Shown here one piece after another: positions 50,130 through 61,199 of a stretch of DNA of 64,000 nt (position 1 is its first letter; every line of letters starts with the position of its first letter). A model generated the notes under the pieces. That model saw only the letters and a program-made list of their open reading frames with translations, did not search any database and was not told the DNA's origin. Both the position numbers and the translations under genes were made by a program. This stretch comes from Chryseobacterium camelliae (GTDB lineage: Bacteria; Bacteroidota; Bacteroidia; Flavobacteriales; Weeksellaceae), in NCBI RefSeq assembly GCF_030818575.1, contig NZ_JAUTAL010000001.1:1240001-1304000 (forward strand), given 5' to 3'.

Positions 50130-50764
50130 ACCTCTCAGTTATTCAGCAGATAAAAAACCAGAAAATCGTTCCGTTGTTTTACAACGAGTCGTTTGAAGTT
50201 TCAGAAAATATTATAAAAGCCTTATATAAAGTCGGGATCCGGGCTATAGAATATACCAACCGCGGCAGTCAGGCACTTGAAAATTTCACCCGGCTGAAAG
50301 AAATTTCCGCTGTGGAGTTTCCTGAACTTTTATTGGGTATCGGAACGGTAAAAAATACAAAAGAACTTGACGATTATGCCGATGTGAAGGCAGATTTCAT
50401 CATTACACCGGTAATCAGCGAAGAGCTGGTGAAGAAGGCTTCAGAGAGAAATATCCTGCTCATTCCGGGCTGCTTTACACCGTCCGACGTCAATGTCGCC
50501 TTTCAGAACGGATTAACCATGGTAAAGATATTCCCTGCCGATGCTTTGGGAAAGAATTATATCAAATCCATCAGGCCTGTATTTCCGGGAATGAACTTTA
50601 TGCCGACCGGCGGAGTGCATGCCGATGCTGAGGATATCAATGAGTGGTTCAAAGGGGGTGCCGCAGCAGTAGGATTGGGAAGTTCCCTGATCCAGGCAGA
50701 TTTCAGCGCAGAACAGCTGACTGAAAAAGTGAAGGATTTATTAGAACAACTTAATCAAAATTAA
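50126..50764 (+). CDS. eda: KDPG aldolase
   Basis: The 212-residue protein is a class I aldolase: RAIEYTNRGSQALENF with the active-site Glu, LGIGTVKNTKELDDYADVKADFIITPVIS, and KIFPADALGKNYIKSIRPVFPGMNFMPTGGV with the Schiff-base Lys early and the GGV phosphate site (read in parts). It splits KDPG to pyruvate and glyceraldehyde 3-phosphate. It overlaps kdgK by 4 bases, and the next gene starts directly after its stop codon. Confidence 0.95.
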   Translation: MNLSVIQQIKNQKIVPLFYNESFEVSENIIKALYKVGIRAIEYTNRGSQALENFTRLKEISAVEFPELLLGIGTVKNTKELDDYADVKADFIITPVISEELVKKASERNILLIPGCFTPSDVNVAFQNGLTMVKIFPADALGKNYIKSIRPVFPGMNFMPTGGVHADAEDINEWFKGGAAAVGLGSSLIQADFSAEQLTEKVKDLLEQLNQN

Positions 50765-52036
50765 ATGCAGGCTCCTAAAAACCAAAACATACGATGGTTC
50801 ATGCTGTCCCTCGTCTTTCTGGCTACGACGATCAATTATCTTGACCGTCAGGTCATGGGGCTGCTGAAACCCGTTCTTGAAAAAGAATTCAGCTGGGACG
50901 AAAAAGATTACAGCTACATCGTAATGGCCTTTACTGCTACCTATGCTGTCGGTTACCTAGCAATGGGAAGGTTCATCGACCGGGTAGGAACCAAGATCGG
51001 GTATGCGGTTTCACTGATTGTCTGGAGTCTTGCTTCCATCGGGCATGGTTTTGTAAAAAGTACCGTAGGATTTCTGGTGGCAAGAAGTACGCTGGGAATC
51101 AGTGAGGCAGGAAATTTCCCTGCAGCCATCAAATCTGTTGCTGAGTGGTTCCCGAAAAAAGAAAGGGCTTTGGCAACCGGTATTTTCAATTCCGGGGCTA
51201 CTGTGGGAGCAATTCTGGCACCGCTTCTGGTTCCATTCATCTTGGGCCATTACGGCTGGAGGCAAACCTTTGTATGGATCGGTGCTTTGGGATTGCTATG
51301 GATTATTCTATGGTGGAGATTCTATACCATTCCTGAAAAAACAAAAAGACTGAGTCCTGAAGAACTACGATACATCAAAAGCGATCAGGATGGAAAGACC
51401 GAAGAGCAATCCAAAGTTCCCCTTTCCGAAATCCTGAAATACAAAGTTACCTGGTCTTTTGCCATCGGAAAAATCATGACAGATCCCATCTGGTATTTCT
51501 TCATGTTCTGGCTTCCGGCGTATTTTGCCGATGTATTTAAAATGGATCTCACCAAACCTTCAATACCATTGATTATTATCTACAGCGGAACCACAATAGG
51601 CAGTATTGGAGGAGGATATCTTTCCTCTATGCTGATTAAAAAAGGCTGGGATATTAAAAAAGCAAGAAGCCTTACCATGCTTTTATTTGCCTTAATGGTT
51701 GTTCCGGTAATGTTTTCGAAATATGTTGACAATATGTGGCTGATAACAATTATCATTGCCTTTGCTACAGCTGCACACCAGGGTTGGGGGGCCAATCTGA
51801 TGACTACAGTAGGGGATAAATTACCGAATAATTACGTTAGTTCTGTTATCGGATTTGGCGGAATGCTCGGTTCAGTGGCCGGAATTATTTTCCCGCTATT
51901 TATCGGGATTGTTCTTGACGCATTTAAAAAATCAGGCAATATCAACGGCGGATACAACATTATCTTTTTTATTGCCGGAATTTCCTATATCGCAGCCTGG
52001 GGAATCATACGGTTGATCAACAGGAACAAGAAATAA
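50765..52036 (+). CDS. Hexuronate-type MFS transporter
   Basis: The 423-residue protein has about 12 helices and the ACS/ExuT pattern: LVFLATTINYLDRQVMGLLKPVLEKEF, MGRFIDRVGTKIGYAVSL (motif A region), and GISEAGNFPAAIKSVAEWFPKKERALATGIFNSGATVGA (read in parts). It imports glucuronate or galacturonate through the inner membrane with H+. It is directly adjacent to eda, so the translation is probably coupled. Short uronic oligosaccharides from xylan are a possible alternative substrate. Confidence 0.92.
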   Translation: MQAPKNQNIRWFMLSLVFLATTINYLDRQVMGLLKPVLEKEFSWDEKDYSYIVMAFTATYAVGYLAMGRFIDRVGTKIGYAVSLIVWSLASIGHGFVKSTVGFLVARSTLGISEAGNFPAAIKSVAEWFPKKERALATGIFNSGATVGAILAPLLVPFILGHYGWRQTFVWIGALGLLWIILWWRFYTIPEKTKRLSPEELRYIKSDQDGKTEEQSKVPLSEILKYKVTWSFAIGKIMTDPIWYFFMFWLPAYFADVFKMDLTKPSIPLIIIYSGTTIGSIGGGYLSSMLIKKGWDIKKARSLTMLLFALMVVPVMFSKYVDNMWLITIIIAFATAAHQGWGANLMTTVGDKLPNNYVSSVIGFGGMLGSVAGIIFPLFIGIVLDAFKKSGNINGGYNIIFFIAGISYIAAWGIIRLINRNKK

Positions 52037-52158
52037 CTGTCGGAACGGAGCATTGATCAGAAGGGAATAGCCTTATATCAATGGCAGAAGCAAAAAACAC
52101 AAGAGAAGAAAGAATAATGTTCAGTACGTAACGAATGTAAAATTGAATATTTAAATTA

Positions 52159-54621
52159 ATGAATCTCAAACCTTGCATACTCACATTCTGTCTTTTCACA
52201 AGCCTGTTTTCCTTTGCCCAGAAAGGAGGGAAAAACAAGCTTTGGTACGACAAGCCTGCCAAGCAGTGGGTGGAAGCATTGCCTGTCGGAAACGGAAGGC
52301 TTGCGGCAATGGTTTACGGTGATCCTTCCAAAGAAAAGCTTCAGCTCAATGAAAGCACGTTCTGGTCCGGCGGTCCTTCCCGGAATGATAACCCGGACGG
52401 GCCGAAAGTCCTGGATTCTATCCGGTATTATTTATTCAACGAAAATTATAAACGGGCGCAGATTCTTGCAGACCAGGGACTAACAGCGAAAAGCCTTCAT
52501 GGTTCAGCTTATCAGAATATCGGCGATCTTATTCTTGATTTTAACGATCTTAAAGAGGTTAAAAATTACTACAGGGAATTGGATATCGAAAAAGCCATTG
52601 CCACCACAATATTTACTTCAAACGGAATTACATTTAAAAGAGAAGTTTTCGCTTCCATTCCGGATCATGTTATTGTTATTAAACTGAGTTCAGACCAAAA
52701 AAAAGCACTCAATTTTACCGCTCACTTCAATGGTGAACTTAAAAAGAGCGTGAAGGCCATTGATGCCAATACTTTACAGATGGATGGTTTATCATCTACA
52801 TTGGATGGTGTTCAGGGTCGGGTGAAATTCAATGCACTGGCAAAATTCATCAACAAAGGTGGAAAAACACAGGTTTCAGGAAACGGAATTTCGGTAAGTA
52901 ATGCCAATGAAGTACTGGTCCTCATTTCGATCGCCACCAATTTCACAGATTACAAAACCTTACAGGCAGACGAAGTTTCAAAAAGCAAAAAATACATCGA
53001 AGCGGCACAAAATAAATCTTTTATAAGCTTATTCAAAAATCACCTGGCGGCCTATCAGAAATATTTCAAAAGAGTAGATTTCAATTTAGGCACTTCGGAG
53101 GCAGCAAAAAATCCGACCGATATCAGGGTTAAAAACTTTGCAACCACCAACGATCCGGAGCTCATTGCATTATATTACCAATTCGGACGCTATCTACTGA
53201 TTTCCTCGTCACAGCCGGGCGGTCAGCCTGCCAATCTCCAGGGCATTTGGAACAATTCCAACAAACCGGCCTGGGACAGCAAATACACCATCAACATCAA
53301 CACGGAAATGAATTACTGGCCTGCCGAAAAGACCAATCTTTCCGAGATGCACGAACCGCTGATTCAGATGATAAAAGACTTAAGCGAATCAGGAAAAGAA
53401 ACGGCAAAAACGATGTACAAAAGCCGAGGCTGGGTCGCACATCACAATACGGATATCTGGAGAATCACAGGCGTTGTAGATTTTTCCAACGCAGGAATGT
53501 GGCCGATGGGCGGAGCCTGGCTTTCCCAGCATCTTTGGGAAAAATATTTGTACAATGGCGATAAAAATTATCTTCAATCCATTTATCCAATTCTAAAATC
53601 TGCCGCTCAATTCTATGAAGATTTTCTGATAGAAGAACCGACGCATCATTGGCTGGTTGTGAGTCCTTCAATGTCTCCCGAGAATATTCCGGACGGACAT
53701 CAGGGAAGTGCTTTGGCAGCAGGAAATACGATGGATAATCAGCTGATGTTTGACCTTTTTACTAAGACAAAAAAAGCGGCAGAAATTCTTAATATAAACT
53801 CAGATAAAATCCCGGTTTGGAACAATATCATTTCAAAATTACCACCGATGAAAATCGGAAGATATAGTCAACTGCAGGAATGGATGGGCGATTGGGATAA
53901 CCCGGAAGACAGCCACAGGCATGTTTCGCATCTGTATGGTCTGTTTCCTTCCAACCAAATCAATCCCTTCACCACACCGGAATTGACAGACGCCGCCAAA
54001 ACCGTTCTCCTTCATCGAGGCGATGTTTCCACTGGCTGGTCGATGGGCTGGAAAGTCAATCTCTGGGCCAAATTACTGGATGGGAACCATGCCAATAAAT
54101 TAATCAAAGATCAACTGACCCTGGTAGAAAAAGACGGTTGGGGAAGCAAAGGCGGAACCTACCCGAATCTGTTCGATGCCCATCCGCCGTTCCAGATCGA
54201 CGGAAACTTCGGCTGTACCTCGGGAATTACCGAAATGCTGCTGCAAACACAGAACGGTTTCATCGATATTCTTCCCGCACTTCCCGACGAATGGAAAAAC
54301 GGTAATATCTCCGGACTGAAAACCTATGGCGGATTTGAAGTGAGCATCGTTTGGGAAAATCATAAAGCGAAAGAAATTACCATACAATCAGCATTAGGCG
54401 GAAATTGCAGAATCAGAATTCCGGACGAAATGGAATTAAGAGGAAAAACAAAACTTAAAAAAGCAGAAGGCAAAAATCCGAATCCCTTTTTTGAGACACC
54501 TGAAATTAAGGAACCAATGATTTCTAGCAAAGCTAAATTGAATTCGATTGAAATTAAAAACGGTTTGGTGTACGATTTCCCGACTGAAGCAGGAAAAACA
54601 TATATTTTAAAAATGAAATAG
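52159..54621 (+). CDS. GH95 glycoside hydrolase (alpha-L-fucosidase/galactosidase type)
   Basis: The 820-residue protein has a signal peptide and the GH95 layout: an N-terminal beta-sandwich with WYDKPAKQWVEALPVGNGRLAAMVYGD and a large (alpha/alpha)6 catalytic domain. Conserved blocks include NLQGIWNNSNKPAWDSKYTININ, EMNYWP, WLVVSPSMSPENIPDG, DSHRHVSHLYGLFPSNQ and DAHPPFQIDGNFG, the last holding the conserved Asp (read in parts). The family removes alpha-1,2-linked L-fucose or L-galactose. In a xylan locus an L-galactosidase role on decorated xylan is plausible, as recalled for Bacteroides ovatus. It follows the MFS gene by 122 bases. Confidence 0.93.
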   Translation: MNLKPCILTFCLFTSLFSFAQKGGKNKLWYDKPAKQWVEALPVGNGRLAAMVYGDPSKEKLQLNESTFWSGGPSRNDNPDGPKVLDSIRYYLFNENYKRAQILADQGLTAKSLHGSAYQNIGDLILDFNDLKEVKNYYRELDIEKAIATTIFTSNGITFKREVFASIPDHVIVIKLSSDQKKALNFTAHFNGELKKSVKAIDANTLQMDGLSSTLDGVQGRVKFNALAKFINKGGKTQVSGNGISVSNANEVLVLISIATNFTDYKTLQADEVSKSKKYIEAAQNKSFISLFKNHLAAYQKYFKRVDFNLGTSEAAKNPTDIRVKNFATTNDPELIALYYQFGRYLLISSSQPGGQPANLQGIWNNSNKPAWDSKYTININTEMNYWPAEKTNLSEMHEPLIQMIKDLSESGKETAKTMYKSRGWVAHHNTDIWRITGVVDFSNAGMWPMGGAWLSQHLWEKYLYNGDKNYLQSIYPILKSAAQFYEDFLIEEPTHHWLVVSPSMSPENIPDGHQGSALAAGNTMDNQLMFDLFTKTKKAAEILNINSDKIPVWNNIISKLPPMKIGRYSQLQEWMGDWDNPEDSHRHVSHLYGLFPSNQINPFTTPELTDAAKTVLLHRGDVSTGWSMGWKVNLWAKLLDGNHANKLIKDQLTLVEKDGWGSKGGTYPNLFDAHPPFQIDGNFGCTSGITEMLLQTQNGFIDILPALPDEWKNGNISGLKTYGGFEVSIVWENHKAKEITIQSALGGNCRIRIPDEMELRGKTKLKKAEGKNPNPFFETPEIKEPMISSKAKLNSIEIKNGLVYDFPTEAGKTYILKMK

Positions 54622-54660
54622 ATAATAATTTGACTATGTATAACTCCTTTGTTAGGTTTG

Positions 54661-54764
54661 GGCAGCTTTATCCGTCTTCCGCTCCCAATCTTTTTTGCAG
54701 ACGATTCAGACTAAAAAGAATTTTAATACAAGCAAAAAAGGATTTCCGCTCAAGCCGGGCTGCG
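54661..54764. repeat. Nested palindromic interspersed repeat (copy 2)
   Basis: Inner arms AATCTTTTTTGC (54687-54698) and GCAAAAAAGGATT (54732-54744) pair with one bulge; outer GCAGC (54662-54666) and GCTGC (54759-54763) also pair. The architecture matches copy 1 at 11811-11918. It opens the 493-base gap between the GH95 and GH43 genes, which is filled by further short palindromic repeats. Confidence 0.7.
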
Positions 54765-54831
54765 AGTGATTCAACGGATAATTATGGTAGAAAGGTTTGA
54801 AACATGTTAGTCACAAGAAAAATTTACAAAA

Positions 54832-54856
54832 ACTCCGTAGGAGTGACCTGATAATA
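54832..54856. repeat. GTA-loop hairpin repeat, copy A
   Basis: ACTCC-GTA-GGAGT followed by GACCTGATAATAG. The same architecture occurs three more times in the window with different but complementary stems, so the loop and 3' tail are conserved while the stem covaries. Confidence 0.75.
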
Positions 54857-54879
54857 GAAAAAAGTTAATTGCAATCAAA

Positions 54880-54905
54880 GCCTCGTAGAGGCGACCTGTT
54901 AATAA
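54880..54905. repeat. GTA-loop hairpin repeat, copy B
   Basis: GCCTC-GTA-GAGGC followed by GACCTGTTAATAA. The stem and tail are identical to copy 4 at 59139-59164. Confidence 0.75.
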
Positions 54906-54933
54906 CAAGAACAGAAGGGTTCAACAACAATAG

Positions 54934-54993
54934 CCACAGGTGAAACCTGTGGAATAAATAACAAATAAGTAAAACCACACGCGCAACCCGTGG
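54934..54993. repeat. Two CCAC...GTGG palindromes
   Basis: CCACAGG-TGAAA-CCTGTGG (54934-54952) is a perfect hairpin. CCACACG-CGCAA-CCCGTGG (54975-54993) is a related but imperfect one. Both lie in the same gap between GH95 and GH43 genes. The remaining bases of the gap show no gene. Confidence 0.6.
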
Positions 54994-55114
54994 GAATTAA
55001 TAAAATAAAAATTAAGAAATTTATATATGAAATCGCGATGATTAGCAGCAAACGCACACACCAATGAAGATACAGCGATTCCATATGACCTTTGAAAATA
55101 ATTAATATCTACAT

Positions 55115-56833
55115 ATGAAAAAGAGACCCATGAATCCGAATTTTTTAAAGAACAAATTCACCCTGCTGACGGCAGCAGCGTTCTTAAGCGTGAGCAACAT
55201 TTCTGCTCAGACCTTTTCCGATTTCAACTACCGTGGAAACGATAAAATATACAATGACAATCCACTGAAACCGGACGAGTTCTACTCGCCGATCCTTCAG
55301 GGCTGTTATCCGGACCCGAGCATCACCAAAAAAGGAGACGACTATTATCTGGTGAATTCTTCATTTTCGATGTTTCCGGGCGTTCCGATCTTCACGTCGA
55401 AAGATATGGTCAACTGGAAACAAATCGGCCACGTACTGGATCGCCCGTCTCAATTAAAAGTAGAAAAAGGAGGCGTTTCCCAGGGAATTTATGCACCGGA
55501 CATCAAGTATAACAAATACAACGACACGTTCTACATGATCACCACGCAGATTGCGGGGGGAGTAGGAAACATGGTCGTCAAAACCAAAGACCCTGCAAAA
55601 GGCTGGAGCGAAGTGCAGAAGCTGAATTTTGACGGGATCGATCCTGCGATCTTCTTTGACGACGACGGAAAAGCGTACATCGTTCACAACGATGCGCCGC
55701 CAAAGGGAACCGAGCAGTATCAGGGGCACCGCGTCATCAAAATGTGGGATTACGATCTGGAAAAAGACCAGGTAGTAGCAGGATCTGATAGGATTATTGT
55801 TAATGCCGGTGTCGATATCACCCAAAAACCGATCTGGATCGAAGGTCCGCATTTATACAAATACAAAGGAAAATATTACCTGATGTGCGCCGAAGGCGGA
55901 ACCGGAGGATGGCACAGCGAAGTGATCTTTATGGCCGATTCGCCGAAAGGACCGTTTGTTCCGGCAAAGAACAACCCGATCCTGACGCAGCGTTATTTCC
56001 CGAAAGACCGCAAGGAAAAAGTAGACTGGGCAGGCCATGCCGATCTAGTGGAAGGCCCGAACGGACAATGGTACGGCGTATTCCTGGCCATCCGTCCGAA
56101 TGTCAACAACAGGGTTACCAAAGGCCGGGAAACCTTCGTATTACCAGTAGACTGGAGCGGAACGTATCCGGTTTTCCAGAACGGGCTGGTTCCGATGAAA
56201 CCGAAACTGAAATTACCCGAAGGCACTCAAAACCAGACCGGACAGAACGGATTCTTCCCGAACGGAAACTTTACGTATAATGATAAACTGACCGATAAAA
56301 ACCTGGATTACCGTTGGATCGCCATGCGCGGACCGCGTGAGAACTTCATCACTTCCACTAAAAATGGGGTAAAAGTGAATCCTATGGAAACAAATATCAA
56401 AGCGTTAGCTCCGGTTTCCGCCTTGTTCCACAGGTTGCAACACGAAGATTTTGAAACTTCCGTAACCCTGGATTTTAAGCCGAAATCTGAAAAAGAACTG
56501 GCCGGAATTACCTGCTATCAAAGTGAAAGGTTCAATTATGTTTTCGGAATTACCAAAAAAGGCAAAGACTATTATATCGTTCTGGAAAGAACAGAGAAAG
56601 GAGCATCCCGACTGATCGCCAGTGAGAAAATTTCATTGTCAAAAACCATTAAACTGCAGTTAATGGGTGAGAACGACAACATCAGCTTCAACTATGCATT
56701 AGACGGTAAAAACTTTAAAAATCTGGGCGGACCGGTTTCAGGAGACATCCTATCAACCGATGTGGCAGGCGGTTTCACCGGAAGTTTAATCGGTCTGTAC
56801 AGCACGTCGTCTAACGATATTGTACCGAATTAA
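55115..56833 (+). CDS. GH43 glycosidase (beta-xylosidase/arabinofuranosidase type)
   Basis: The 572-residue protein has a signal peptide (about 30 residues, ISAQ) and a five-bladed beta-propeller. D67 in GCYPDPSI is the catalytic base, IDPAIFFDDDGKAYIVHN carries the pKa-modulating Asp, and WIEGPHLYKYKGKYYLM the acid Glu. A C-terminal beta-sandwich follows from about residue 380. It resembles XynB-type beta-xylosidases of GH43. In the periplasm it would release xylose or arabinose from imported oligosaccharides. The next GH43 lies after 278 bases of repeat-rich DNA. Confidence 0.93.
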   Translation: MKKRPMNPNFLKNKFTLLTAAAFLSVSNISAQTFSDFNYRGNDKIYNDNPLKPDEFYSPILQGCYPDPSITKKGDDYYLVNSSFSMFPGVPIFTSKDMVNWKQIGHVLDRPSQLKVEKGGVSQGIYAPDIKYNKYNDTFYMITTQIAGGVGNMVVKTKDPAKGWSEVQKLNFDGIDPAIFFDDDGKAYIVHNDAPPKGTEQYQGHRVIKMWDYDLEKDQVVAGSDRIIVNAGVDITQKPIWIEGPHLYKYKGKYYLMCAEGGTGGWHSEVIFMADSPKGPFVPAKNNPILTQRYFPKDRKEKVDWAGHADLVEGPNGQWYGVFLAIRPNVNNRVTKGRETFVLPVDWSGTYPVFQNGLVPMKPKLKLPEGTQNQTGQNGFFPNGNFTYNDKLTDKNLDYRWIAMRGPRENFITSTKNGVKVNPMETNIKALAPVSALFHRLQHEDFETSVTLDFKPKSEKELAGITCYQSERFNYVFGITKKGKDYYIVLERTEKGASRLIASEKISLSKTIKLQLMGENDNISFNYALDGKNFKNLGGPVSGDILSTDVAGGFTGSLIGLYSTSSNDIVPN

Positions 56834-56861
56834 TAATGAGTAATTAAGCATAATCAATAGG

Positions 56862-56914
56862 AACGGGCTTTAGCCCGTTTTCAAAAAAACAGCATCCATT
56901 TGGCTTTAGCCAAA
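56862..56914. repeat. Paired GGCTTTAGCC-type hairpins
   Basis: AACGGGC-TTTA-GCCCGTT (56862-56879) and TTTGGC-TTTA-GCCAAA (56899-56914) share a TTTA loop and a GGC/GCC core but have different outer stems. They lie in the gap between the two GH43 genes and may act as terminators or structured repeats. The stretch 56915-57111 shows no gene. Confidence 0.65.
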
Positions 56915-57111
56915 ATCTAAAGCAGGATTTGAAATAAAGCCAATGATAAACAGAAATTGGTTATCAGTCCAAAGTGGATGCAATAAATTGATACATTGCT
57001 TTGCTGAGTTGAAGTCTATACTGAGCCTGCCGAATTGCTTTTAAATCTAAAAGCAGTTGGCAATCAAAAAATCTTTGCGGGTATTGCGTATAAAAATAAA
57101 ATTTTCAAATT

Positions 57112-58722
57112 TTGAATATTAAAAAATCATTTTATATAGTTTCTTTTTTGGGATTTATCGGGCTGAATGATCTTTCAGCCCAGGTAAATCCTGCTCATAA
57201 AGCAACAACGGCATTTACAAATCCCATCATCTGGGCAGATGCACCGGATTTGTCGATCACCAGAAACGGCGATGACTTTTTCCTTATCAGTACCACCATG
57301 CATCTGATGCCGGGTGCTCCGGTAATGCATTCCAAAGACTTGGTGCATTGGGAAGTGGCAAGCTATGTATTTGACACTCTGAATGACAATTCAAAATATG
57401 ACCTGCTGAACGGAACCGTTTACGGGCGCGGGCAATGGGCATCGTCCATCCGGTATCATAAAGGAAAATATTATGTCTTGTTTTCTCCGAATGACGAACC
57501 GTTCAAATCCTATTTCTATGTCACGGATAATCCCGAAAAAGGCAACTGGAAACTTATTACAAGGACCAGGCATTTTCACGACGCCTCTTTGTTCTTTGAT
57601 GACGATGACCGCGTCTATGTGTTTACTTCCAATAAAGTTTTTGAGCTGAGCCCTGATTTTAAAACGGTTATCGGAAACCCCGACGGTACGCAGGTCTTTC
57701 AAAAAGATGAATCTGAAACAGGACTTCTGGAAGGCAACCAGATCATCAAAAAGGACGGGAAATATTACATGATGATGATTTCCTGGCCGAGAGGCGGAAA
57801 ACGGAGGCAGGTCGTGTACCGGTCTGATAAAGTCACCGGGCCTTTCGAAAAGAAAGTCGTTCTGGAAGATAATTTCCTTGGATTTTCCTATGCCGGGCAG
57901 GGTGCCCTGATAGATGACAAAAATGGCAACTGGTATTCACTGATCTTTCAGGACAGAAATGGAGTAGGAAGGGTTCCTGTTTTACTTCCTGTAAAATGGG
58001 AGAACGGATGGCCGGTGCTGGGCGACAACGGAAGAGTGCCTTTGAAAGGAGAGGTTCCGCTTTCACCATTTAAACCAAAAAATCATTTGGTAGAGAGCGA
58101 TGAATTTTCCGGTAAAAAAATGAAAATCCAGTGGCAGTGGAACCACAATCCTGTCAATTCCGCATGGTCATTATCCGAACGGAAAGGATTTTTAAGGCTG
58201 AAAACATCCAGAATAGGAGATAATTTGTACCTCGCTCCGAATACATTGACCCAAAGAATGGAAGGCCCGACATCCAGCGGCATAGTGGCTTTGGAGGTAA
58301 AAGGAATGAAGGACGGCGATGTTGCCGGTTTCAGTGCCTTCAACGGAGATTCCGGGATTTTATCTGTGGTAATGGAAGGCGGCAAAAAGTATGTGGTATT
58401 CTCAACCAACGAAGTGAGTCTGGACAATAAAACCAAGGCGGTAACGGAGGCTAAAAAAGAACAGAAAAAACGGATTCCTTTGAACGCTGACAAAGTCTAT
58501 TTTAAAATCGATGCTGATTTCAACCTGGGAAAAGACCTGGCAGATTTTTATTACAGCACCGACGGGAAAAACTGGACGGAAATGGCGAAAGATTACAAAA
58601 TGATCTTCGACTACCGCAGATTCTTTATGGGTTCCAAATTTGCGATCTTCAATTATGCCACTCAAGATCCGGGCGGTTTTGTGGATGTTGATTTTTTCAG
58701 GGTTAAAACAGATTTAAAATAA
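57112..58722 (+). CDS. Second GH43 glycosidase, TTG start
   Basis: The 536-residue protein starts at TTG 57112 (no earlier or nearer ATG preserves the signal peptide NIKKSFYIVSFLGFIGL). The GH43 propeller has D46 in WADAPDLSI as base, HFHDASLFFDDDDRVYVF with the middle Asp and LLEGNQIIKKDGKYYMM with the acid Glu. A C-terminal beta-sandwich domain from about residue 340 matches XynB-type enzymes. Sequence is clearly diverged from the first GH43, so the two probably cleave different linkages (for example xylose versus arabinose side chains). Periplasmic or surface location. Confidence 0.88.
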   Translation: MNIKKSFYIVSFLGFIGLNDLSAQVNPAHKATTAFTNPIIWADAPDLSITRNGDDFFLISTTMHLMPGAPVMHSKDLVHWEVASYVFDTLNDNSKYDLLNGTVYGRGQWASSIRYHKGKYYVLFSPNDEPFKSYFYVTDNPEKGNWKLITRTRHFHDASLFFDDDDRVYVFTSNKVFELSPDFKTVIGNPDGTQVFQKDESETGLLEGNQIIKKDGKYYMMMISWPRGGKRRQVVYRSDKVTGPFEKKVVLEDNFLGFSYAGQGALIDDKNGNWYSLIFQDRNGVGRVPVLLPVKWENGWPVLGDNGRVPLKGEVPLSPFKPKNHLVESDEFSGKKMKIQWQWNHNPVNSAWSLSERKGFLRLKTSRIGDNLYLAPNTLTQRMEGPTSSGIVALEVKGMKDGDVAGFSAFNGDSGILSVVMEGGKKYVVFSTNEVSLDNKTKAVTEAKKEQKKRIPLNADKVYFKIDADFNLGKDLADFYYSTDGKNWTEMAKDYKMIFDYRRFFMGSKFAIFNYATQDPGGFVDVDFFRVKTDLK

Positions 58723-58854
58723 AATTGAATAATTTCGGAAAAATTTAAATGCTACGATGTTCAACTAATAAAAATGCGATAAGCCATAAAATAGCAAAAC
58801 CATTAGAACATAGAATACAGCGTTATAACAGCAATGAAAGGATAGAATCTTTAA

Positions 58855-59066
58855 GCCCTGAAAGGGCGACATCATGAGCGTAAGGTGCAGCCCTATGAAA
58901 TTTATGGAAAAATAGATAGGATAAGTAACAGACCAAATTGAAAGCCCTGAAAGGGCGGCTTAAATAAGCATAGGGTGTTAGCCCTATGACAAAAAAGCAC
59001 AACGAAAAAACCAATTCCTGAAAGGAAGGTTTAAATCAGAATAAGGTGTTAGCCTATGATAAAAAG
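58855..59066. repeat. Three degenerate copies of a two-hairpin repeat
   Basis: Copies start at about 58855, 58944 and 59014 and comprise GCCCTGAAAGGGC (or AATTCCTGAAAGGAA in the third), a middle part like GGCTTAAATAAGC, and a second hairpin ATAGGGTGTTAGCCCTAT (or a variant). Spacing is 70-90 bases and irregular. The unit is a known type of interspersed element in Bacteroidota by recollection. It lies in the 541-base gap between the second GH43 and the CE1 gene, together with two GTA-loop repeats; no gene is seen in the gap. Confidence 0.75.
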
Positions 59067-59088
59067 CGCGAAATAACCATCCATCAAA

Positions 59089-59113
59089 GCTCCGTAGGAG
59101 CGGTCTGTTAATA
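59089..59113. repeat. GTA-loop hairpin repeat, copy C
   Basis: GCTCC-GTA-GGAGC followed by GGTCTGTTAATA. Stem bases differ from copies A and B but remain complementary. Confidence 0.75.
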
Positions 59114-59138
59114 GCAAATAGTATTAAAATTAACACAA

Positions 59139-59164
59139 GCCTCGTAGAGGCGACCTGTTAATAA
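59139..59164. repeat. GTA-loop hairpin repeat, copy D
   Basis: GCCTC-GTA-GAGGC followed by GACCTGTTAATAA, identical in stem and tail to copy B in the GH95-GH43 gap. It is 50 bases from copy C. Confidence 0.75.
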
Positions 59165-59257
59165 ACAACTGCAAAAACTACAAATAAAGCGAAAAAAATA
59201 AACCCTTGCCGGTATTATTTTTTTGTCTAAATTAATAAGTGTAAAAATTACAAATAA

Positions 59258-61189
<1,932 letters not shown>

Positions 61190-61199
61190 ATCCGGAGAC

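Noticed and set aside
58855..59066. Three repeats with spacers that could look like a short CRISPR array
   Set aside because: The units are palindromic, degenerate and irregularly spaced (89 and 70 bases), no cas gene is near, and similar units exist as interspersed repeats in the phylum.
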